43,247 bases of DNA from Oceaniradius stylonematis (GCF_003149475.2 NZ_QFWV02000004.1:187351-230597), one strand, 5' to 3'; numbered from the stretch's first letter, positions 27,469 to 38,273 are shown. Translations and numbers: made by a program. Notes: generated from the letters alone by a model not told the origin.

Positions 27469-28787
27469 CTACCACCGCCGTTCGAACCTGCGGCGCAGGA
27501 TGATCGCGGTGATGTTCATGACCGCGAGGAAAAGAAGAAGGATGATGATCGCGCCCGACGTGCGTTCGACGAATGCGCGCTCGGCCTGTCCCGACCACAT
27601 ATAAATCTGAACCGGCAGAGCCGTCGAGGGGTCGAAAGGCGTCGCCGGATAGTCGGCGACGAAGGCGACCATGCCGATCAGAAGCAGCGGCGCGGTTTCC
27701 CCGAGCGCCGTGGCCAATCCGATGATCGTGCCGGTCAGGATGCCGGGCGCGGCAAGCGGCAGGACGTGGTGGAACACCATCTGCATTTTCGAGGCGCCAA
27801 CGCCGAGCGCGGCGGCGCGGATCGAGGGCGGGACGGCCTTGAGCGCCGCGCGGGTGGCGATGATGATCGTCGGCAGCGTCATCAGCGTCAGTACCAGCCC
27901 GCCGACGACGGCGGCCGAGCGGGGCAGACCCGCAAAGTTGATAAAGACGGCAAGACCGAGCAGGCCGTAGACGATCGAGGGCACGGCGGCGAGATTGTTG
28001 ATGTTGACCTCGATGATGTCGGTCAGGCGGTTCTTGGGGGCGAATTCTTCCAGATAGATCGAGGCGGCGACACCGATCGGCAGCGCCAGCACGAGGACGA
28101 TCGCCATCATGTAGAAAGAGCCGATGATGGCGACGCCCATGCCGGCGGTCTCGGGGCGGCTGGACGCGCCGAACGTGAACAGGCCCGTATTGAACCGGCC
28201 TTCCATGACGCCGGCCTCTTCCAGCGTCTGCATGTAGCCGAGCTGCCGGTCGTTGACGCGGCGCCGCGACTCCTCGACCGTCAGGTCGAACTGGCCCTTG
28301 GCGGCGCTGTCGATGTCGCCATGGGCCAGCACCCAGACCGTGCGCGTCGTGCCGATGATCGACGGGTCGGAGACGACGATGTCGCGCAATTGCGTGCGCA
28401 CGCCCTGGGAAAGGAGCGAATTGGCATCGCGCCGCGCAGCGCGGTCGTCGGGATCGACGCCGAGCTTTTCGTGAAGCGCGCGCTGGGCGAGGAGCGGATA
28501 GTTGGCCGTCAGCAGCACCATCCGGTCGCTGTCGCGGTTTCCATCAGGGTCGATCACCTCTTCATCGAATTCGATATCGAGCTGGATCGAGGTCTGCCAG
28601 AAGGCGGTGTAGCCCTGGGCGATCACCGAGCCGAGCAGCAGGAACAGGAAGAACAGGCCCAGCGCAACCGCCGCCAGACCATAGGCGCGGAACCGGCGCT
28701 CGGCGGCGTAGCGTGCCTTCAGCCCGATGTCACGCGTGTGGCTGCGCGTGCCGGTGGCGGTCGTTGCCGGCGTCAGCGAGGCATCGG

Positions 28788-28791
<4 letters not shown>
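27469..28791 (-). CDS. pstA: Phosphate ABC transporter permease PstA (long form)
   Basis: Inner-membrane permease of 440 residues. TM1 is at ~38-60, followed by a soluble insertion of about 150 residues, then a five-helix permease core from ~222 with the EAA-type loop region [26 protein letters not shown]. coli PstA has about 296 residues, so the extension is large; long forms occur in other alphaproteobacteria. The start overlaps the pstC stop by 4 bp (ATGA), indicating translational coupling. Confidence 0.95.
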
Positions 28792-30275
<1,484 letters not shown>

Positions 30276-30392
30276 TGTGCCTTTCCCCCGGGGTCGGCTT
30301 CCGCTTTTCCGTCACCTGCGGGGACGCAAAACGGCTCTTCTGGATCGACAAGGCGCACGGCGACCGCCAATCGGCCGGATCATGCGAACGGA

Positions 30393-30414
30393 GCGCGGCC
30401 GAAGCCGGCCGCGC
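30393..30414 (-). other. Strong hairpin between pstS and pstC (mRNA processing or stability)
   Basis: GCGCGGCCG and CGGCCGCGC form a perfect 9-bp stem with a 4-base loop, 27 bp after the pstS stop. There is no T-run. In transporter operons such hairpins often protect the upstream mRNA, so the binding protein is made in excess over the permeases. That role is inferred from position. Confidence 0.6.
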
Positions 30415-30440
30415 CCCTCGATGGCAAAGCCGGTCGCGGC

Positions 30441-31475
30441 TTAAAGGGTTTCGCCGGCGGCGAAGCTGGCGCGGGTGGCTTCGCGCTCCTCGTCCGGGGC
30501 GGCAACCAGGCCGTATTCGGCCAGCGGGCTGTCGGGGCCGGTCATCGCGTCGGAGATGAAGAACTCGACATATTCCTTCAGGCCGGGGATGACGCCGAGG
30601 TGCGCCTTCTTGACGTAGAAGAACAGCGGGCGCGACACCGGATATTCACCGGCGGCGATGCTCTCGGTCGTCGGGGTGACACCCGACATGGTGGCGACCT
30701 TCAGCTTGTCGGTGTTGTTCTCGTAGAACGCCAGACCGAACACGCCCATGCCTTCCTTGTTGGCATCGATGCGGGCCAGCGTCTCGGTGTAGTCGCCGTC
30801 AATGTCGACCGACTTGCCGTCCTTGCGAACCGCGTAGCAGTTCTCCTCGGCGGTGTCCTCGTCCATGCCGGCATCCATACGGGCCTGCAGGTCGCCAGCG
30901 GCCTCACAGCCAACCAGAAGAACCTTTTCCTCGAAGACTTCGCGGGTGCCGTGCTTTTCGCCCGGAATGTAGGCGGCGATTTCCCAGTCCGGGAAGTCGG
31001 GGTTCACGTCGGCCCAGGTCTCATTGGGGTTGTCGACCAGTTCGCCGTCGACGACGATCTGGGCGGCCAGCGCCTGGTACATGTGGATCGGCTCGAGCGC
31101 GAAGTCCGGGCCGTTGATGTCCGAAGCGAAGACGATGCCGTCATAGCCGATGCGGATTTCCTGGATCTCGGTCACGCCGGCTTCGGCGCAGCTCGCCACT
31201 TCGCTGTCGCGAATGGCGCGCGAGGCATTGGCGATGTCGATGAACTCGGTGCCGACGCCGCGGCAGAATTCCTTCAGACCGCCCGAGGAACCGCCGGACT
31301 CAACGATCGGCGTGGGGAAGTCGGGGAAGGTCTCGCCGAAGTTCTCGGCGACGATCGTCGCGTAGGGCAGGACGGTGGACGATCCGGCGACAGACACTTG
31401 GTCGCGCGCGTGGGCGGCCGTGGTCAGCGCGGTCGCGCAGAGGGCTGCAGCAAGTGCAACTTTCAAGGATTTCAT
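30441..31475 (-). CDS. pstS: Phosphate-binding periplasmic protein PstS
   Basis: A 344-residue binding protein. The signal peptide spans ~1-23 (MKSLKVALAAALCATALTTA, cut after AHA). The mature protein starts with the phosphate-site segment VAGSSTVLPY and contains ESGGSSGG near residue 60, both typical of PstS. It captures phosphate for PstCAB. The Pho box is 101-133 bp upstream. It is separated from pstC by 165 bp. Confidence 0.95.
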   Translation of the reverse strand: MKSLKVALAAALCATALTTAAHARDQVSVAGSSTVLPYATIVAENFGETFPDFPTPIVESGGSSGGLKEFCRGVGTEFIDIANASRAIRDSEVASCAEAGVTEIQEIRIGYDGIVFASDINGPDFALEPIHMYQALAAQIVVDGELVDNPNETWADVNPDFPDWEIAAYIPGEKHGTREVFEEKVLLVGCEAAGDLQARMDAGMDEDTAEENCYAVRKDGKSVDIDGDYTETLARIDANKEGMGVFGLAFYENNTDKLKVATMSGVTPTTESIAAGEYPVSRPLFFYVKKAHLGVIPGLKEYVEFFISDAMTGPDSPLAEYGLVAAPDEEREATRASFAAGETL

Positions 31476-31575
31476 GGGGTAACTCCCGGTAGGGCTCGTG
31501 TCCGATTAGCCGCAGGGCGGCCGTGGGCGCCAGCAATGGCTGGCAGGACCGTTTCTAGCGGCCTGCCCTTGCCGC

Positions 31576-31608
31576 TTTTATGACAGGATGGAAACAGTTT
31601 TATGACAG
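31576..31608 (-). promoter_or_regulatory. Triple-repeat Pho box upstream of pstS
   Basis: Reading the minus strand: CTGTCAT-AAAA-CTGTTTC-CATC-CTGTCAT-AAAA, three 7-base repeats at an 11-base period. PhoB binds pairs of such repeats. The array lies between the phoR stop (31610) and the pstS start, so it drives pstSCAB-phoU-phoB. A possible -10 element TAGAAA lies at 31552-31557. Confidence 0.92.
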
Positions 31609-31609
31609 T

Positions 31610-32986
31610 TCAAGTTTCTGTTTTTTCGTCTTTTTCCGGATTCTGGTCTACGTTGTCCGCGACCATTGCAGGGAAGATGACATACACCCTCGTCCCCTCG
31701 CCGGGCCGCGACATTATCGTCAGCCGCCCCTCGTGCCGGGTGACGATGTGCTTGACGATGGCAAGGCCCAGTCCGGTGCCCTGCTTGCCCCGGCTGGTTT
31801 CCACATCGACGCGGTAGAACCGTTCCGTGAGCCGCGGAATATGCTCGCTCTCAATGCCCGGGCCATGGTCGCGCACCTCGATGGATGTCGCCGGCATTCC
31901 GCCCAGTTCGGCGGGCGTGGCGATGATCTCCACCCTGCCGCCGTCACCGCCATATTTGATGGCGTTCTCCACCAGGTTCTCGAAAAGCTGGATCAGCTCG
32001 TCGCGGCTGCCATGGATGAACACGCGGTCGTCGGGCAGGGCGGCGCGGTCGAGCGCGATGGCGATGTCGTTGCGGCCGGCCATGGGCTGGAAGGCGCCGA
32101 CGACATGGACGAGGATGTCGATCAGGTCGACCCGCGCGAAGTCGGAGCGGCCGAGCGCCGTCTCGAAGCGGCTGAGCGACAACAGATCGTCGATCAGGCG
32201 CGACATGCGTTCGGCCTGTTCATGCATGATGGCCAGAAACCGGTCACGGGCGCCCTCATCGTCGCGGGCCGGGCCGGCCAGGGTCTCGATGAAGCCCGCC
32301 AGCGAGGCGAGCGGCGTGCGCAGTTCATGGCTGGCATTGGCGATGAAGTCGGTGCGCATGCGCTCGGCGCGGCGCAACTCGCTCAGATCCCTGAAATGAA
32401 GCAGGAATCCCCCTCGCCGGTCGGCGCCCGAGGCCAGCGCGGAGATCGACAGGAGAAACCAGTGCTCGCGCGGCGATCGTTCGAGAAACTCGACCGGGCC
32501 GGGGGCGCCGCCGGCCAGCGCCGACTGGATCATCTCCAGCACTTCGGGCGACCGGAAGCGGATCTGCACCGAGGCGCCGGGCCGCATCGCGCCCAGCATG
32601 CGCTGATATTGCAGGTTGGCGTGGCGCACCGCACCGCGCCGGTCGATCAACAGGACAGGATCGGGAATGCCGTCGAGGGCGGCAGCGAACGGTGCCGTCT
32701 CAAGCGCGCGAACGCCATCCGTTCCCGAGGCGGCGCGGCGACGTTCGGAGACCGTGCGGACAGGCGCGAGCAGGCATACGGCAAGCATCGCTGCCGAAAG
32801 CGCCAGGAACAGCGGCAGCGAGACATTGCCCCGGGCGACCAACATGCCGAACAGCACCAGGGCGGCCGCCAGCGGAAACCGGTGGGAGACAAGACGGCGA
32901 CGCATTGCCGACAGGCGCATGGGCCACAGCCCCGTGTCTGCGCCCGGCAGGTCCTGGTCGGCCATGTCGCGTTCCGGCATTGTCAT
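31610..32986 (-). CDS. phoR: Phosphate regulon sensor histidine kinase PhoR
   Basis: Membrane sensor kinase of 458 residues. Two close membrane segments lie at ~36-75, then a PAS domain (~100-205). The DHp domain carries the phospho-accepting His in NASHELRTPL near residue 219. The ATPase domain has ENLVENAIKYGG, DHGPGI and GTGLGLAIVKHI. It phosphorylates PhoB under phosphate limitation. ATG 32986 has GGAG 7 bases upstream. Its stop codon abuts the Pho box, so it is transcribed separately from, or reads through into, the pst operon. It is divergent from ppk2. Confidence 0.94.
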   Translation of the reverse strand: MTMPERDMADQDLPGADTGLWPMRLSAMRRRLVSHRFPLAAALVLFGMLVARGNVSLPLFLALSAAMLAVCLLAPVRTVSERRRAASGTDGVRALETAPFAAALDGIPDPVLLIDRRGAVRHANLQYQRMLGAMRPGASVQIRFRSPEVLEMIQSALAGGAPGPVEFLERSPREHWFLLSISALASGADRRGGFLLHFRDLSELRRAERMRTDFIANASHELRTPLASLAGFIETLAGPARDDEGARDRFLAIMHEQAERMSRLIDDLLSLSRFETALGRSDFARVDLIDILVHVVGAFQPMAGRNDIAIALDRAALPDDRVFIHGSRDELIQLFENLVENAIKYGGDGGRVEIIATPAELGGMPATSIEVRDHGPGIESEHIPRLTERFYRVDVETSRGKQGTGLGLAIVKHIVTRHEGRLTIMSRPGEGTRVYVIFPAMVADNVDQNPEKDEKTET

Positions 32987-33153
32987 TGTCCCGCTCCGGC
33001 GCCCGCAGCGCCGCCTTCATGCTTATGGCGCCGCGCGGGCAAACGAAAGGCCGCGCGGCAAATCAGTTGTTTTCAATGCGCCCCGGGACGCGTTAGCTTC
33101 GCCCTAGCGGCACGATGACAACGCGGAGCAGGGCGGCCTTGGGGGAGACACAG

Positions 33154-34044
33154 ATGGCATCTTTTGCGGCGGAGTACGGACGGGTTCTCGAACTGCCCGT
33201 CGACGGCGAAATGCGGCGTTTCGACATTGACGACCCGGACCTGCCCGACTGGGTCGACGACAATGTGCTTACATCCGGCGATTATCCCTATGACGAGCGC
33301 ATGGATCGCGATGCCTATAACGACCAGTTGCGCGCTCTGCAGGAACAGCTGGTGCTGCTGCAAAGCCACATCGGGCAGTCGGGCGAGCGGATCATCGCTG
33401 TCTTCGAGGGGCGCGATGCGGCGGGCAAAGGGGGCACGATCAGCCGGTTCCGGCAGTATCTGAACCCGCGCAACGCGCGCGCGGTCGCCCTGCCAAAACC
33501 GTCGGACCGCGAGCGCGGTCAATGGTATTTCCAGCGCTATGTCGACCATTTTCCGACTGAAAGCGAGATCATCGCCTTCGACCGGTCATGGTATAATCGC
33601 GGCGGCGTGGAACCGGTGATGGGGTTCTGCACGCCCGAACAGCACACGGCCTTTCTGGGGGATGCGCCCAATTTCGAGCGCATCATCGTCGATGAGGGCA
33701 TCCACTTTTTCAAGTTCTGGCTCAACATCGGCCGCGAGACGCAGCTCAAGCGGTTTCATGACCGTCGCCATTCCACGCTCAAGCACTGGAAGCTGTCGGA
33801 TATCGACATTGTCGGCATGCACAAATGGGACGACTACACGCGGGCCCGCAACCGGATGATCGCCGCCACCCATACCCGGCATGCGCCGTGGACCGTGGTC
33901 CGATTCAACGACAAGCGGCGCGGCCGGATCGAGGTTCTGCGCCACATTCTGACGGCGATCCCGTTCGAGGGCCGCGACATGGCGCTGATCGGCGAGCCCG
34001 ACCCCAGGATCGTCGGCGAGGGACTGGAAATGCTCGACGACTGA
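33154..34044 (+). CDS. ppk2: Polyphosphate kinase 2
   Basis: A 296-residue P-loop kinase that transfers phosphate between polyphosphate and nucleotides. Walker A is EGRDAAGKGG near residue 85, with DRSWYNRGGVEPVMG (Walker B/lid region) near 142 and the basic lid segment FHDRRHSTLKHWKLS. A single PPK2 domain is present. ATG 33154 has a GGGGGAG site 8 bases upstream, better than the ATG at 33115. Its position beside phoR puts phosphate storage next to phosphate sensing. I see no Pho box of its own. Confidence 0.94.
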   Translation: MASFAAEYGRVLELPVDGEMRRFDIDDPDLPDWVDDNVLTSGDYPYDERMDRDAYNDQLRALQEQLVLLQSHIGQSGERIIAVFEGRDAAGKGGTISRFRQYLNPRNARAVALPKPSDRERGQWYFQRYVDHFPTESEIIAFDRSWYNRGGVEPVMGFCTPEQHTAFLGDAPNFERIIVDEGIHFFKFWLNIGRETQLKRFHDRRHSTLKHWKLSDIDIVGMHKWDDYTRARNRMIAATHTRHAPWTVVRFNDKRRGRIEVLRHILTAIPFEGRDMALIGEPDPRIVGEGLEMLDD

Positions 34045-34054
34045 ACGGCCGCGG

Positions 34055-35200
34055 TCAGCCCGGGTCGGCGCGGATGCGCGCCGACAAGAGGTTGATCGCC
34101 CGGCCGTCAGCCTCGATGTCGGACTGAAGGATCAGGAAACCGGGCTCTGACGGGGCGGCGCCCGCCGGCAGGTCCACATGGAACAGAAACTCTGCTTCCG
34201 ACTGGCCGACATCGAAGCGGCGCCGGCCGCAATCGCCCAGCGGGCCGAAATCGCAGGTCACCGACATCTGCGTCGGCTCGCCATCGTCGGAGCGGGCGTT
34301 CAGGCTGATCTGGGCGCGGCTTCCGGCCAGCATCTGCAGCGTGCCGACGGGTACGTCGATATACACGCGGCCCTCGCCGGCGGGCGTGACCAAACGGGCG
34401 TAATCGCCGAACGGATCGGTCTCGATCGATGCCGTCGCGCCGCCTTCGAGACTCAGCGCGGCGGGATCGGCAGGCGTGAACAGGGTCACCCAATCGCCAT
34501 CATCGAGTTGCGCGGCGGTGCGTGGCGCCGATCCCTCCCGTGCGCCGTCGCCGGCAAAATCCTCGTCGCGCAACTGGGCCGGCGGATTGGGTACGGAGGT
34601 GTCGCGCGCCTCCTCGCTGACGAACGCGCCCGAGGTAATGACCCACCACAGACCGCCAAACACCAGGGCGGCCGCGACAATGACGGCAAATCCGGTGGCG
34701 AACGGCCCGCGATCGATGCGCAGCGGCGAGCGGGGTACCGGCGGCTCGGTTTCGGCCCGCACCGCTTCGGCCTCGGCACGGGCGGCGTCGGCACGCGGCT
34801 CGACGTAAAGGCCGGCGTCCGGCCCCGCAGGCGATGACGGCGCATCGACGGCGGGAATGTCGGCGGTTGGCGAGACGTCCGGATCGGCGGCCACGGGCGG
34901 CACGTCCGGTGCCTCGGGCGCCGCTACATCGGGCGTCACAGGCGGGGCGGAAGGCGGCGGGGCAGCGGCGGATTGCGGTGCCCGCGTCTCGCGTTCAATC
35001 GCCTCGATCGCCTCGCTCAACCGGCTGGTCTGCGCGGCAAGGGCATCTGGCGTGACTTCCCCGCGCGCGGTCAGCGAGCGCTGCATCGCCGAGGCCGCGG
35101 CCTCATAGACGCGGCGCCGGAAGGCCGGATCATTGGCATCGCCCTTGGCGAGGGCCTTGCGCAATGCTGTCTCCAGAGAAGTCACCGCCCCGTTCCCCAT
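34055..35200 (-). CDS. Single-span membrane protein of unknown function
   Basis: I do not recognise this 381-residue protein. Residues ~5-70 are helical and charged (LETALRKALAKGDAND, AFRRRVYEAAASAMQRSL). Residues ~75-150 are Pro/Ala/Asp-rich and likely unstructured. One membrane helix lies at ~167-190 (ATGFAVIVAAALVFGGLWWV). The C-terminal ~180 residues look like a beta-rich domain outside the membrane, with CDFGPLGDCGRRRFDVG providing two Cys. The topology suggests a cytoplasmic coiled region linked to a periplasmic sensing or binding domain. ATG 35200 (MGNGAVTSLE) is chosen. It is convergent with ppk2, 10 bp apart. Confidence 0.72.
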   Translation of the reverse strand: MGNGAVTSLETALRKALAKGDANDPAFRRRVYEAAASAMQRSLTARGEVTPDALAAQTSRLSEAIEAIERETRAPQSAAAPPPSAPPVTPDVAAPEAPDVPPVAADPDVSPTADIPAVDAPSSPAGPDAGLYVEPRADAARAEAEAVRAETEPPVPRSPLRIDRGPFATGFAVIVAAALVFGGLWWVITSGAFVSEEARDTSVPNPPAQLRDEDFAGDGAREGSAPRTAAQLDDGDWVTLFTPADPAALSLEGGATASIETDPFGDYARLVTPAGEGRVYIDVPVGTLQMLAGSRAQISLNARSDDGEPTQMSVTCDFGPLGDCGRRRFDVGQSEAEFLFHVDLPAGAAPSEPGFLILQSDIEADGRAINLLSARIRADPG

Positions 35201-35440
35201 CCGGTCCGGCGGCCCATGTTGATATGGCCGCCCTTGGCACGGGCATGGCACAATTGCACAAATGTGAAAAGCCCATGACCCTTTCCCGCGCCGGATGCCC
35301 TCCTTTGTCGACAGCAAAGTCGGTCTGCCGGCTCGGCCAGGAGGCGTTCCTCGCACCCAAGAGGCCCGCTTGCCGCTTGCGCCGGTGTGGAAACCTGCTA
35401 AATCTTACTTTTACGCAAACGTCAAAATTTTGAGCGACCG

Positions 35441-36397
35441 ATGGCCCTTCCCGACATTTTGAAGACCGATCTGCGGCTGCCCGTCGTGGCCGCGCCCATG
35501 TTCATCCTGTCCCACCCGCCGCTGGTGCTGGCCCAGTGCAAGGCGGGCATCGTCGGCTCGTTTCCGGCGCTCAATGCACGGCCCGAAAGCCAGCTCGACG
35601 AGTGGCTGGCCCAGATCACCGAAGAGCTTGCGGCCCACAACGCATCCCATCCAGAGCGGCCGGCGGCGCCGTTCGCCGTCAACCAGATCGTGCACACCTC
35701 CAACAAGCGGCTCGAACACGATCTGACGATGTGCGTCAAATACAAGGTGCCGATCGTGATCTCGTCGCTGGGCGCCGTTCCGGAGGTCAACCAGGCGATC
35801 CATTCCTATGGCGGCATCGTGCTGCACGATGTGATCAACAACCGGCACGCCAATTCGGCAATCCGCAAGGGGGCCGACGGGCTGATCGCGGTAGCGGCCG
35901 GCGCCGGAGGCCATGCCGGCCCGCTTTCGCCGTTCGCGCTGATCCAGGAAATCCGCGAATGGTTCGACGGCCCGCTGCTGCTGTCGGGCTCGATCGCCAC
36001 GGGGCAGGCGGTGCTCGCCGCCCAGGCGATGGGCGCCGACATGGCCTATATCGGCTCGCCCTTCATCGCGACCGAGGAGGCGCGCGCCGTCGACGACTAC
36101 AAGCAGATGGTCGTCGACAGCGAAGCCAAGGACATCGTCTATTCGAACTATTTCACCGGCATTTCCGGCAACTATCTCAAGCCGTCCATCGCAAAGGCCG
36201 GCATGGACCCGGACGACCTGCCCGAAGCCGACCCCTCCAAGATGGATTTCTCCCAAGCCACCGGCGCCAAGGCGTGGAAGGACATTTGGGGTTGCGGTCA
36301 GGGGATTGGCGCGGTCAAGGCTGTGCGGCCGGTCGCCGACTATGTCGACCAGCTTGATGCCGAGTATGCGGCTGCACGCGCGGAAATCTGTGGCTGA
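35441..36397 (+). CDS. Nitronate monooxygenase family flavoprotein
   Basis: A 318-residue FMN-dependent TIM-barrel enzyme of the 2-nitropropane dioxygenase/NMO family. The N-terminal APMFIL, the catalytic-region His in GAGGHAGPLSPF near residue 152 and the FMN-phosphate segment GSIATGQAVLAAQAMGAD are visible. Members oxidise nitronates or, in related enzymes, reduce other substrates; the physiological substrate here is unknown. The 240-bp upstream interval is AT-rich near 35398-35430 and should hold its promoter and that of the divergent membrane protein. Confidence 0.9.
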   Translation: MALPDILKTDLRLPVVAAPMFILSHPPLVLAQCKAGIVGSFPALNARPESQLDEWLAQITEELAAHNASHPERPAAPFAVNQIVHTSNKRLEHDLTMCVKYKVPIVISSLGAVPEVNQAIHSYGGIVLHDVINNRHANSAIRKGADGLIAVAAGAGGHAGPLSPFALIQEIREWFDGPLLLSGSIATGQAVLAAQAMGADMAYIGSPFIATEEARAVDDYKQMVVDSEAKDIVYSNYFTGISGNYLKPSIAKAGMDPDDLPEADPSKMDFSQATGAKAWKDIWGCGQGIGAVKAVRPVADYVDQLDAEYAAARAEICG

Positions 36398-36502
36398 CGC
36401 GTTTGAGACCGGCACCGGCGGCTGTTGCGGCGCCGCAACACTCACGACCTCGTGAATGGGCGTTCATGGTGCATTCACCATGACTTGGCTAACAGTTGAC
36501 CG

Positions 36503-36859
36503 ATGCGTTTCGTGACCGCCCTATTGCTGCTCGTCTCAGTCCTGGCCACCCATGCGGCGGCGCTGGACCGTGCGGCGGGCAATACGCTGAGCTGTACCGG
36601 GACGACCATTGAGGCGACCGCGGCGCCGGCCCTGCCCGACATGTCCCAGATCGTAAAGACCGGCGATCGGATCGATGACACAGCGCAGGCGGCGTCGGAG
36701 GTGCAGGCGGGTCCCTGTCACGGGCATGGCGACTGTGTGTTCCTGATGCCGCAGCACCGGCTTGCGGCCAGCACGCTGATCCCCGCCGAAGCGGACGCTC
36801 CGCCCTGTCATGCAAGGGCCCATCATGGACGGTTGCCGAACAAGCCGCCGATCGCCTGA
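36503..36859 (+). CDS. Small secreted protein of unknown function
   Basis: A 118-residue protein I do not recognise. Residues 1-20 are a signal peptide (MRFVTALLLLVSVLATHAAA). The mature part has four Cys and a His-rich stretch (CHGHGDC, CHARAHH), which could bind a metal or form disulfides. The ribosome site is weak. It precedes the L,D-transpeptidase pair by 63 bp on the same strand and may be co-transcribed. The signal peptide and Cys/His pattern support a real gene. Confidence 0.55.
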   Translation: MRFVTALLLLVSVLATHAAALDRAAGNTLSCTGTTIEATAAPALPDMSQIVKTGDRIDDTAQAASEVQAGPCHGHGDCVFLMPQHRLAASTLIPAEADAPPCHARAHHGRLPNKPPIA

Positions 36860-36922
36860 CGCATCCGCCGCGACCGGGCGCGCGACCGTGCCCGACCGAC
36901 CCATGCCGATCAGGAGTTTCCC

Positions 36923-37495
36923 ATGATTACCAGACGTCTGTTTGCCGCCGGCGCCGCCGCGGGTCTGATGCTGACCACCGCGCCCGCGCTTGCCCACCAT
37001 TCCAAACGTTATCGCGAGTTCAAGCTCGATCCGAAATTCGAGCCGCAACCGGTGCGCTTTACCGGCTATCCGGCCGGCACGATCGTCGTCGATCCGCGCA
37101 ACCACTTCCTCTATCTTGTCGAGCGGCCGGGACGCGCGCGCCGCTATGGCGTCGGCGTCGGCCGGGCCGGCCTTGCCTTCCGGGGCGACGCGGTCATCCG
37201 CCGCAAGGCCGAATGGCCGAGCTGGCGGCCGACCGACAACATGATCCGCCGCAATCCTGCCCGATATGCCAAATATGCGAACGGCGTGCCCGGAGGGCCG
37301 GGCAACCCGCTCGGCTCGCGGGCTCTTTATCTATACAAAGGCAATCGCGACACCATGTACCGCATTCACGGCACCACCGAACCCTGGAGCATCGGGCAGT
37401 CCGTTTCCAACGGCTGCATCCGGATGATCAACGCCCATGTCGAGGACCTTTACGAACGGGTCCCGCTGGGAACGCGCGTGGTGGTGCTGGGATGA
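36923..37495 (+). CDS. L,D-transpeptidase (YkuD domain), secreted
   Basis: A 190-residue periplasmic peptidoglycan cross-linker or protein-anchoring enzyme. A signal peptide covers ~1-25 (RRLFAAGAAAGLMLTTAPAL) with adjacent Arg, possibly Tat-type. The YkuD domain holds the catalytic set: His in YRIHGTTEP and Cys in SNGCIRM near residue 168. It cross-links L,D-type (3-3) bonds or attaches proteins to peptidoglycan; which is not clear. Its stop overlaps the start of the next transpeptidase (ATGA), so the pair is translationally coupled. Confidence 0.92.
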   Translation: MITRRLFAAGAAAGLMLTTAPALAHHSKRYREFKLDPKFEPQPVRFTGYPAGTIVVDPRNHFLYLVERPGRARRYGVGVGRAGLAFRGDAVIRRKAEWPSWRPTDNMIRRNPARYAKYANGVPGGPGNPLGSRALYLYKGNRDTMYRIHGTTEPWSIGQSVSNGCIRMINAHVEDLYERVPLGTRVVVLG

Positions 37496-38187
37496 CACGG
37501 ACATCGTTGACACGACGCCGGTTTGCCGCAGGTGCGGCGAGCCTGGCCGGGCTCGGCCTTGCGGGCTGCACGACGGCAGGCCCGTCGCGCCGCGCCGCCG
37601 ACATCGCCACCCAACCGCCGGCGCCCTCGCGGCCGTCCCCGACGGTCGTCGCCGCCTACGGCCCGATGCCAGGCGAGCGTTTTCCTCTGCCGGCGATCGA
37701 CATCTCCAAGGTGCCGCCGCAATTCTGGCGCCAGCAGGTCGCCTATCCGACACCCGAGCCGCCGGGCACGCTGGTCGTCGACACGGCCAACTTCTTTTTG
37801 TACCTGGTGCAGGAAGCCGGCCAGGCGATGCGTTACGGCGTCGGGCTCGGGCGCGCCGGGTTTGAATGGTCGGGCCGCGGACGCGTCGCCTACAAGCGTC
37901 AATGGCCCACCTGGACGCCGCCGGACGAGATGATCGCGCGCCAGCCGGAACTCGAGCGCTGGAGCGTCCGCAATGGCGGCATGCCGCCGGGCCTCGACAA
38001 CCCGCTGGGCGCCCGCGCGCTCTACATCTTCGACGATGGCGTCGATACGCTCTACCGGGTGCACGGATCGCCGGAATACTGGACGATCGGCAAGGCGGTG
38101 TCGTCGGGCTGCGTCCGGATGATGCAGCAGGATGTGATCGACCTGTACAACCGGGTGCCGACACCTGCGCCGATCGTGGTCGTCTGA
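37492..38187 (+). CDS. L,D-transpeptidase (YkuD domain), Tat-type lipoprotein
   Basis: A 231-residue paralogue of the preceding enzyme. The leader TRRRFAAGAASLAGLGLAGC has a twin-arginine motif and ends in a lipobox Cys, so it is probably a Tat-exported lipoprotein. The catalytic motifs are YRVHGSPEYWTIG and SSGCVRM near residue 204. ATG 37492 overlaps the upstream stop by 4 bp; the open frame runs back to 37213 but lies inside the first gene out of frame. A second, membrane-anchored copy suggests different locations or substrates for the two enzymes. Confidence 0.92.
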   Translation: MTRTSLTRRRFAAGAASLAGLGLAGCTTAGPSRRAADIATQPPAPSRPSPTVVAAYGPMPGERFPLPAIDISKVPPQFWRQQVAYPTPEPPGTLVVDTANFFLYLVQEAGQAMRYGVGLGRAGFEWSGRGRVAYKRQWPTWTPPDEMIARQPELERWSVRNGGMPPGLDNPLGARALYIFDDGVDTLYRVHGSPEYWTIGKAVSSGCVRMMQQDVIDLYNRVPTPAPIVVV

Positions 38188-38273
38188 TCGCCGCGAAGGC
38201 AGAGACCTTGCACCGGCAGCCGCGGCCGGGTCGTCACACCGAACGCGGCTTGCCGCCCGGGGAACGGCGCGGC

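Noticed and set aside
30393-30414. Rho-independent terminator between pstS and pstC
   Set aside because: The stem is strong but there is no T-run on the minus strand, and pstC needs read-through; it is kept as a stability hairpin.
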